A stretch of DNA of 64,000 bases from Phorcus lineatus (Eukaryota > Mollusca > Gastropoda > Trochida > Trochidae): contig OV121093.1 of assembly GCA_921293015.1 (NCBI GenBank), positions 28,716,622-28,780,621 of the forward strand. Direction: 5' to 3'. The notes beneath the pieces were generated by a model, which was given only the letters and a program-made list of their open reading frames with translations, had not been told where the DNA came from and searched no databases. Below, piece after piece: positions 57,476-64,000 of the stretch (its first letter is position 1; every line of letters starts with the position of its first letter). The translations under genes were made by a program, and so were the position numbers.

Positions 57476-58042
57476 ATATTGTCCTAACTTGCATACATCC
57501 CTCGTTGCTTTGCTTATTGCTACCCATTTTTGTGTTAACTTTGAGTTCTTTGTTTGTGCTTTTGTGTTGCAAATATGCCCATTTAAGGTGTTGTGTTTCA
57601 CTTGAATATAAATTGCTTTATATGTATAAACTAATCTTGTATCGTGCTCCATTCACTTATGATACTGTTCTTTTGTTGTAAATTCTATACCGTTGATAGT
57701 TACAATACAGTTTATCATATTGCACTTGCGAAATATTTTCTTTCCATTATTCTACTAACCACTGTTAATCAAATTGTTTCCCTCTTTATATTTGCCATTG
57801 CACGTCATTTCACATTGTTTATTTGTTCATCAATCCACACAAAGAAGTGATACCATGTGATTTCACTAGTGATTGTGTCTATCAGTGATTGTTTAACTTT
57901 CAAGGATTTAAGTCGCCAGGATTTGTGATTGTGTTGCTCCTATTTTTGGATTAATTTATTGTGTTTTATTTGTGAATCACAACATCCCACAATGAATCTT
58001 GATTAAGAGGAGGTAAAGAGATTGCTAACTGTGTTTGCAAAG

Positions 58043-59308
58043 ATGGGATTGAACCCTGAAGCTGAAACTACAGAGGACTTAAAGGGATGGATATCTGGTG
58101 TTGCTAAATCTGAGGGACCGCTTGTGAAGACTGAGATTCAGGATGAAGTCTCACAGCTGAATGAGTCTGCAACCCAAGGGACCGAATCCAAGATCGAGCC
58201 TTCTCGTCCGAGTACAGCTCAGGAGAAAACAGTTACTAAGCCTCCCACACAGATGACTGCTTCAACACTTCATCACTTCCCTAAGCTACCCTTCTTCAGC
58301 GGTGAAACTGGAAAGGACACACGCTATGACCTATGGAAGTATGAGGTTGATTGCTTGCTTCAGTCAAGGTCTTACAGCGAGGATGTTCTTCTACAGTCTA
58401 TCAGGAAGTCCTTGAAGGGTGAGGCGGCACTCTGTGCAATGAAGCTTGGACACAAGGCTACTATCCAGGACATCATGAGCAAGCTAAGGAGTGCTTTCGG
58501 AACTCTTCGTAGGAGGGAGACACTCATGTCACAGTTCTATGGAGCAAGGCAGGAGGACCACGAAGATGTCTCTGCATGGGCTTGTCGCCTTGAAAACTAC
58601 ATGTACCAGGTAACCATGCAGCGCTCAATTCCCCCACAGGAACAAGATGAGATGCTCAGGAGCAAGTTGTGGGATGGAATCAAACCTGGATTGAAGAGCC
58701 TCGCCGCCCATAAGTATGAGACCATTTCCAACTTTGATGAGCTCCGGTTATGTCTGAGAGAGGTTAAGTTTGACATGCGACGGGAGAAATCACCTTCAAG
58801 CACAGCCATGAAGAAGGCTGTAACAGTAAAGATGGTTTCTACGCAGGATCCAGAGCCAGTAACCAAGGAAGAAGTGTTGGATCTCAAGACAATGATGATG
58901 GAGATCAAGAGTGAGCTTGCGGAATTGCGTGATCGACAATCAGCCCAAGTTTTCCTGCACCAGCCTTCATCCTCTCAGCCATCTGGACAGCATGGGAGAA
59001 GAGGACGAAAGCATCAGGGCAAGCCCAATGGACCTCCACATCAGAGTCAGTTATCTTTTCAAGCTCCAACTCAACCACCATATCCTCAAGCTCCACCTCA
59101 GATGTCACTGCCATGCTATCCACCAGCACCACTACAGTCTCAGTACCAGCCTGCTACTCTGTCACAGGTTCCACTTCCAGCTATTCCTCAGGAAGGACCA
59201 GGACCACAGGAGAGAGAGCCTGTGAGGTGTTGGAGGTGTGGATACCCGGGACACATCGCTGTCGGATGCCGAGTTCGACTTGATCACCTAAAGCGGCCTT
59301 TAAACTAG
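58043..59308 (+). CDS. gag: Gag polyprotein, PNMA/Arc-related capsid with CCHC knuckle
   Basis: 421 codons from ATG 58043 (the frame stays open from 58022) to TAG 59306. A disordered N-terminus is followed by a helical capsid region (LPFFSGETGKDTRYDLWKYE through ENYMYQV, about residues 85-195) with the organisation of Ty3/gypsy and domesticated PNMA/Arc capsids. A Pro/Gln-rich linker follows (about 315-385), then one zinc knuckle CWRCGYPGHIAVGC (396-409) that binds element RNA. Intact. It stops in a different frame from pol, with about 25 nt between gag stop and pol opening. Confidence 0.85.
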   Translation: MGLNPEAETTEDLKGWISGVAKSEGPLVKTEIQDEVSQLNESATQGTESKIEPSRPSTAQEKTVTKPPTQMTASTLHHFPKLPFFSGETGKDTRYDLWKYEVDCLLQSRSYSEDVLLQSIRKSLKGEAALCAMKLGHKATIQDIMSKLRSAFGTLRRRETLMSQFYGARQEDHEDVSAWACRLENYMYQVTMQRSIPPQEQDEMLRSKLWDGIKPGLKSLAAHKYETISNFDELRLCLREVKFDMRREKSPSSTAMKKAVTVKMVSTQDPEPVTKEEVLDLKTMMMEIKSELAELRDRQSAQVFLHQPSSSQPSGQHGRRGRKHQGKPNGPPHQSQLSFQAPTQPPYPQAPPQMSLPCYPPAPLQSQYQPATLSQVPLPAIPQEGPGPQEREPVRCWRCGYPGHIAVGCRVRLDHLKRPLN

Positions 59309-59367
59309 GACAGGCCTTCGGTAAGGGGCTACCCTTAGGCTACCAGACACGCCCCAATAACGGATTA

Positions 59368-62010
59368 GTGCCAGATGGACTGGTAGGTGATTCTACTGAA
59401 GTGACTATAGGGATCGAAGGTCTACCAGTACCTGCACTTCTTGACACCGGAGCAACAGTATCAATCATGTCTGAGAGTTTCTACCGGAATAAATTCAGTG
59501 CTATAAAACTTGAGCCTATAGGAAACATCTTGGACATCGAATGCGCCGGAGGAGAGCAGCTTCCATACTTAGGATATGTAAGAGTGAACATTAGCATCAT
59601 TGGAGGTGGCATGTCAGGTGATGATGTTTCTTGTCTAATGCTCATTGTCCCGGACACCCGATACAATGCCAAGGTACCAGCTTTACTTGGAACCAACGTG
59701 CTGCGCTTCTTTTTGGATCTTTGTAAGGAGGAACACGGAACAAGATTCCTACAGAAAGCTAACCTGCATCATCCATGGTATCTTGCCTATAGGACAATCA
59801 CCTTGAGGGAGAAAGAACTGGAGAAGCGAGGACACTGCCTTGGATTGGTTCGAAGCTTAAGCGACAGGAACTTGATTATTCCACCGAATACAAACATGGT
59901 CATCAAGGGACAAGTCACAAAGAGTTTCAAGTTGCCAGTGACATGCGCTCTTCTTCAGTCAACCATTAACTCTCATCTCCCTCAGGATCTTGATATTGCT
60001 CCCTCAATTATCACCTATAACTGCATGGACCAAGCAGCAGTTGATGTGCACGTTTCAAATGTTACTACTAGGACTATTGTTGTTCCGCCAAGAGCACTGG
60101 TGTGCGAGATACAGCCAGTATCTATTCCCGAACGACCTACTGAAGAAGATGACAAGTTGGATGATGTAATCAACCAAGTGGACATAGATGTTGCTGATGT
60201 CAGTCAAGAACAACTCCATCAAGGACTTGATGTCATCAAGAGATTCGTCGACATCTTCTCCAAAGATGATGATGATATTGGCTGCAGCAACATTGTGCGT
60301 CACAGGATAGACCTTGTGGATGAAGTTCCTTTCAAACAGCGACACAGACGGATCCCGCCAGCCATGTATGACGAAGTAAGGAACCATTTACAGACTTTGT
60401 TATCTGCAGGTGTCATACGGAAATCCCACAGCCCTTGGGCATCAAACGTTGTACTTGTCAAGAAGAAGGATGGACGTCTCCGCATGTGTGTGGATTTTCG
60501 CGACCTCAATCAGCGATCCATTAAAGACTCGTACGCACTGCCAAGGATTGAGGAATTACTTGACTGTCTCGGCGGGAATAAGTTTTTCAGTGTGCTCGAC
60601 ATGAAAAGTGGTTATCATCAGGTAGAGATCGAAGAGACACATAAGCAACGTACCGCATTCACTGTTGGACCACTCGGCTTCTACGAGTACAACAGGATGC
60701 CGTTTGGACTCTCTAATGCACCAGCTACTTACCAACGACTCATGGAGCAGTGCTTGGAAGGATTGCATCTCAACACTTGCTTAATATACCTTGATGATGT
60801 CATCATCTTTTCCAAAACATATGAGGAGCACCTGGACAGACTGCAACAAGTTTTCCAAGGGATCAGAGAATGTGGCCTAAAACTTGCGACAAAGAAGTGC
60901 AAGTTCTTCAGAAAGAAGGTTAGATATGTCGGCTACATAGTTTCTGAGAATGGAATTGAAGCGGTTCCAGACAAAATAAACAAAGTTCAAGAATGGCCAA
61001 CTCCAACGAACCCAGAGGAAGTGCGGAAGTTCCTAGGATTTGCTGAGTATTACAGAAAATTCATTAAGGACTTCTCCAAAATCGCCAAGCCACTTTCTGA
61101 GTTGATGCCAAAGTCTGCTTCAAAGAGGAACAAACATTCCAAGATAGTTGACTGGACATGGGGAGACAAGCAAGATTGTGCTTTCAAGGAGCTCAAACAA
61201 CGTCTTTCTGTGCCGCCTATTTTAGGATATGCTGACTGCACCAAACCTTTTATACTCAGAAATACAGATGCCAGTGGCCACGGACTTGGAGCAGTTCTCT
61301 ACCAGGAACAGGAAGGGCAGCCACGAGTCGTAGCTTATGCAAGTAAGGGGTTGAGCCGATCTGAGAGAAACTACTCAGCACATAAGCTTGAGTTTTTGTG
61401 TCTGAAGTGGGCTATCTCAGAGAAGTTCCATGACTACTTGTGGGGCAATGACTTCGTGGTTGTAACTGACAACAACCCCTTGACCTACGTCTTGACAACA
61501 GCAAAACTGGATGCTACTGGACATCGTTGGCTAGCTGAGCTATCAAGCTATAACTTTACCATAAAGTATCGCCCTGGAAAAGCCAACATGGATGCAGACG
61601 CTCTCTCTCGCCTGCCAGTCAAAGAGGATACAGACGACATGGAACAGATCGGGATCGAATCTGTCTCAGCCATATGCCAGTCTGTTCATGCAAGCAACTT
61701 TGTGGAAAGTTTGTGCCTCTCCGCAGATGTTGTAGATGAAGACTTTGACCTTACAGACGACAAGTGTGAACAGAACGCAAGAGATTGGAGAAGAGCGCAG
61801 GCAAAGGATCCACTGCTGACAGAGGTCATCACTCACTTGCAGAACGGTTTGCGACCAGACAGGACCAAGCACCTGAAGGATCAGGATATGACTACACTCT
61901 TGAAGAGTTACAACCATCTTAAGCTCAAGCGATATACAGAGTCACAACAGTCAATGGAGCTACAAGGGAGCAACTACTTTTACCCTCAAAAGTTCGGAGA
62001 TCAGCGTTAA
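59368..62010 (+). CDS. pol: Pol polyprotein: protease, reverse transcriptase, RNase H (integrase lost)
   Basis: The frame is open from 59332 and ends TAA at 62008. Residues counted from 59368: aspartic protease ALLDTGATVSIM (catalytic D26); RT from about 320 with VLVKKKDGRLRMCVDFRDLN, FSVLDMKSGYHQV, MPFGLSNAPATYQ and the YLDD catalytic box (474-477); RNase H with NTDASGHGLGAVLY (D634) through VVTDNNPLTY to RPGKANMDADALSR (about 735-748). Near 61930 the frame shifts by one base relative to the conserved sequence, so the last 25 residues are out of register and translation ends early. No start codon is obvious; fusion to gag by frameshift is usual. Confidence 0.88.
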   Translation: MPDGLVGDSTEVTIGIEGLPVPALLDTGATVSIMSESFYRNKFSAIKLEPIGNILDIECAGGEQLPYLGYVRVNISIIGGGMSGDDVSCLMLIVPDTRYNAKVPALLGTNVLRFFLDLCKEEHGTRFLQKANLHHPWYLAYRTITLREKELEKRGHCLGLVRSLSDRNLIIPPNTNMVIKGQVTKSFKLPVTCALLQSTINSHLPQDLDIAPSIITYNCMDQAAVDVHVSNVTTRTIVVPPRALVCEIQPVSIPERPTEEDDKLDDVINQVDIDVADVSQEQLHQGLDVIKRFVDIFSKDDDDIGCSNIVRHRIDLVDEVPFKQRHRRIPPAMYDEVRNHLQTLLSAGVIRKSHSPWASNVVLVKKKDGRLRMCVDFRDLNQRSIKDSYALPRIEELLDCLGGNKFFSVLDMKSGYHQVEIEETHKQRTAFTVGPLGFYEYNRMPFGLSNAPATYQRLMEQCLEGLHLNTCLIYLDDVIIFSKTYEEHLDRLQQVFQGIRECGLKLATKKCKFFRKKVRYVGYIVSENGIEAVPDKINKVQEWPTPTNPEEVRKFLGFAEYYRKFIKDFSKIAKPLSELMPKSASKRNKHSKIVDWTWGDKQDCAFKELKQRLSVPPILGYADCTKPFILRNTDASGHGLGAVLYQEQEGQPRVVAYASKGLSRSERNYSAHKLEFLCLKWAISEKFHDYLWGNDFVVVTDNNPLTYVLTTAKLDATGHRWLAELSSYNFTIKYRPGKANMDADALSRLPVKEDTDDMEQIGIESVSAICQSVHASNFVESLCLSADVVDEDFDLTDDKCEQNARDWRRAQAKDPLLTEVITHLQNGLRPDRTKHLKDQDMTTLLKSYNHLKLKRYTESQQSMELQGSNYFYPQKFGDQR

Positions 62011-62060
62011 GGAGTTTCCATGACAACGTTGGACATCCAGGACGGGACAGAACAAAGGGC
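61935..62060 (+). pseudogene. Integrase remnant: zinc-binding start joined to C-terminal tail
   Basis: In the +1 frame after the pol shift, the sequence gives the beginning of the integrase H2C2 region (FHDNVGHPGRDRT, about 62012-62050). Immediately after, in a third frame, comes sequence typical of the end of gypsy integrase (RVLHRNLLLPVGSLP, from about 62064). The second half of the zinc domain and the whole DDE core, roughly 1 kb in related elements, are missing. Confidence 0.75.
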
Positions 62061-62068
62061 GGAAGAGA

Positions 62069-62728
62069 GTGCTACATAGGAACCTCCTGCTTCCTGTTGG
62101 ATCGCTTCCCATCAAGGAACTACCAGTCATTAAACCACGACAGCGACAAGTACCACCAACACCTATGCCTCGACCGAGACAGAGAAAGATTGTAGAAGAC
62201 ACAAATCAGGATTCATCGGATGAAGAATCAGTTGTGCTGATCGCCCATCCCCCAGTACCATCAGTGTCTACTGAGATGTCAGTAGAACGGCCAATTGATG
62301 AGGAGCCCATGGAAGCTGTTGCAGGAGATGGGACTCCTACTGAGGAGAGGGAGGAGGAAGAGCCTACTGGTACTGCTGGTCCTGACGATCAGCAGGATGA
62401 AGATGAATCTGTGGCTACAGGTGGTGGTGCAGACCAAGATGACAACAGAGAGGAACAGCAAGATGACCAGCCTGATCATCCACGGCGCTCGACCAGAGCA
62501 AGGATTCAGCCCGCCTGGATGAGAAGCGGTGAATATGTGTGTTCGGCTGTTTCGAAAACGGATTCAAGTGTGAATTCAAGAGTTGATTTTAGTGTGGATT
62601 CCGGATCTCCTGATTGGTTAGCTCGGGCTAATTTTCTCAGCTCTCTCCTAGCTGACGACAGATTTCGGAACCAGCATAACAAGCTGTCTGATACTCTCCT
62701 CGATCTTGTGGCAGGCAAGATAAAATGA
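62069..62728 (+). CDS. C-terminal tail of pol, downstream of the integrase deletion
   Basis: 219 codons: LLLPVGSLP, basic-proline stretch, long acidic region (Glu/Asp/Gln), RRSTRARIQPAWM and a Ser-rich end. In gypsy elements with this kind of gag the pol tail after integrase looks the same. Probably not translated on its own, because its first ATG lies in what was integrase coding sequence. Confidence 0.6.
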   Translation: MLHRNLLLPVGSLPIKELPVIKPRQRQVPPTPMPRPRQRKIVEDTNQDSSDEESVVLIAHPPVPSVSTEMSVERPIDEEPMEAVAGDGTPTEEREEEEPTGTAGPDDQQDEDESVATGGGADQDDNREEQQDDQPDHPRRSTRARIQPAWMRSGEYVCSAVSKTDSSVNSRVDFSVDSGSPDWLARANFLSSLLADDRFRNQHNKLSDTLLDLVAGKIK

Positions 62729-62743
62729 CGAGACGTCATTTGT

Positions 62744-62758
62744 TGATGCGGGGAAGTA
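62744..62758 (+). other. Polypurine tract
   Basis: GATGCGGGGAAGTA lies immediately before the 3' LTR start TGTGG. The purine run GGGGAAG is the expected second-strand primer. Confidence 0.6.
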
Positions 62759-64000
62759 TGTGGCAGGCAGTTGTATATATGTATATTTTATAATAAAGTT
62801 GTAATTCTTTTCAAGTCTTTCTGTTTTTATTCATAACTTTTAAGTTGCAAGTTATTAATTTCCAGTTGTTTGAGACGTAGTACCTTTAGGTAAGGTTGCT
62901 TATGCATTGGGTCAGTCCATCTATTATTAGAAGGGAGTTTGGGTTAAGTCATTTTTACTATTTCTGTCAATTAACCCAATCTGTGCTCTCATTGGCTGAT
63001 TTGAATCAGTCAATGTTCTTCCATATTGTTCACACATCTCTCACTGCACTGAGCACAGCAAGAAGACAAGACTGACGTATTCAAGTTACAATATCATTTA
63101 CTAAGGTTAGTAATTATTGTAATCATAAGCTTAAATGTAGCCTTTGGGATAGTGTAAAGTATTTCTATTAAATTACATGAATCTCATATCTTATTAACTT
63201 TGTAAAACTAAACATGGTATTGGTAATGGTAATGGTATAGCCGCCATTTTGAATTACTTTCTAAAAGTATTTAATCTACTTCATTTGTTATATTTTAAGC
63301 TAAAGTAATCTTTTATTTCTTTCTTCTCTGTGTATGAATGTATTCTGAGCGAGTATGGAATGAGTTGAGTGAAAGTATTTAAGTGTTTTAAAATTGTGAA
63401 TAATTCTGTCATGATAACGTCAGGTATGGCACGTTGCCTTATCATATTTAAGCAAGTAGATCAATTTGTATATGGTTCTATTATTATATTTAGGACACCT
63501 TGATGACATATTGCCGTAACGTGGTTATGGATTAACACCCCGGAACCACATTCAGGGTATGATATTTAAATATTTTATATTTATATGCATTGTATATATT
63601 TTCCATTATGCATTAAGGGCATAATATAATGTTCATATTGTTGATAATGATAATCACAATGTGATGATTAGTTAATATTAATATCATAAGCGTGTATGTT
63701 GTAATTCAACATTTCTCAATATGTATTGTGAAATGAAGCTCATAAATTACCTCCCTTGATTGGTATGTGCCACATGAAGCACTTATTATGGAATTTATCC
63801 ATTTTCACATAATGTAATTGGTTTTGTATCAATTATCACAAAGAATGTTTATATGTTGTGTTTAATTACATAATACAATATATTGTGTAATGATGGTTTG
63901 ATGAGTGAGTTATATATGTTTTATGTATGTTTATGCAATGTTGTGATGGATTTTATATTGTATACAATTGTGTTTTGCAGGGTGTCTTATATCCACCTAG
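62759..64000 (+). repeat. 3' LTR (incomplete at window end)
   Basis: Direct copy of 54706-55954, ending at the window edge. Differences from the 5' copy include a missing ATAATCT (near 62960) and single substitutions near 62877, 62913, 63241, 63393 and 63596. Confidence 0.92.

Larger units (their letters stand above)
56061..58042 (+). other. Long untranslated leader of the gypsy element
   Basis: Nearly 2 kb without a long frame before gag. It includes GACCTTGT tandem units (about 56138-56160), a 20-bp tandem array (56731-56820) and a triplicated block with CCCTTTGTGTTTCAG-type sites (about 57335-57475). A leader this long may contain an intron removed to make gag mRNA. Confidence 0.6.
54706..64000 (+). 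mobile_element. Ty3/gypsy LTR retrotransposon, integrase-deleted, 3' LTR cut by window end
   Basis: Two direct LTR copies (from 54706 and from 62759, both starting TGTGGCAGGCAG) enclose a long leader, gag, and a pol with protease, RT and RNase H but no integrase core. The 3' LTR runs off the window. Counting by eye over about 1,245 bp, the LTRs differ by six substitutions and one 7-bp indel, about 0.5 percent, so the insertion is young. It sits inside the LINE at 53757-54705. The outer target duplication cannot be checked. Confidence 0.92.

Noticed and set aside
62069-62728. Separate env-like or accessory gene of the gypsy element
   Set aside because: It has no signal peptide or membrane segment, and its start matches the pol region after integrase, so it is the pol tail left by the deletion.

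Overview
The window reads as AT-rich nuclear DNA of an invertebrate animal, most likely a bivalve mollusc or another lophotrochozoan. Three things point there: small exons with conserved GT-AG phasing that encode MEGF/scavenger-receptor-F-like proteins, a TRIM/B-box protein with a C-terminal beta-propeller-like half, and a dense mix of LINEs, tRNA-SINEs, foldback repeats, a Harbinger element and a Ty3/gypsy element. The genus cannot be told from the sequence. No prokaryotic or organellar features are present.

Host genes. (1) Positions 1932-8793, minus strand: a complete five-exon gene for a 595-aa type I membrane protein (signal peptide, EGF-like repeats, one transmembrane helix, tyrosine-rich tail). 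Every junction keeps frame. (2) Positions 46258-48436, plus strand: a paralogue of about 541 aa with the same exon phases and two exons of identical length (237 and 85 nt). Its first exon is inferred through a GC-AG intron. (3) Positions 36919-39085, minus strand: a TRIM-type gene whose B-box/coiled-coil/propeller exon is intact but whose RING exon carries two in-frame stops. The 3' end of a second TRIM copy lies at 53513-53760. An isolated cysteine-rich exon (17306-17439) may be a remnant of a further gene.

Mobile DNA fills most of the rest. Intron 3 of gene 1 holds degenerate coding relics, including a packaging-ATPase-like fragment. Positions 9.3-10.6 kb hold a decayed L1/Tx1-type LINE. 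Positions 12.1-14.2 kb hold a second LINE split by repeats. Positions 20114-34857 are bounded by CACT...AGTG termini, shared inverted subterminal motifs and a TTG duplication, so the 14.7 kb may be one very large CACTA/EnSpm-like element. A Harbinger-like transposon (21445-24995), an almost intact LINE reverse transcriptase (25396-27219) and LINE tails lie inside it. At the right end a LINE interrupts the second TRIM copy, and a young Ty3/gypsy element (54706 to beyond 64000) interrupts that LINE. The gypsy element has PNMA/Arc-type gag, protease, RT and RNase H, but its integrase core is deleted.

Local history. A block ordered A-SINE-B recurs at 15.48-17.87 kb and 49.24-53.1 kb, and block B also flanks the intact TRIM gene. 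This suggests that the receptor/TRIM neighbourhood grew by segmental duplication and was then broken up by insertions. About half of the window shows no recognisable gene; those stretches are listed as such.
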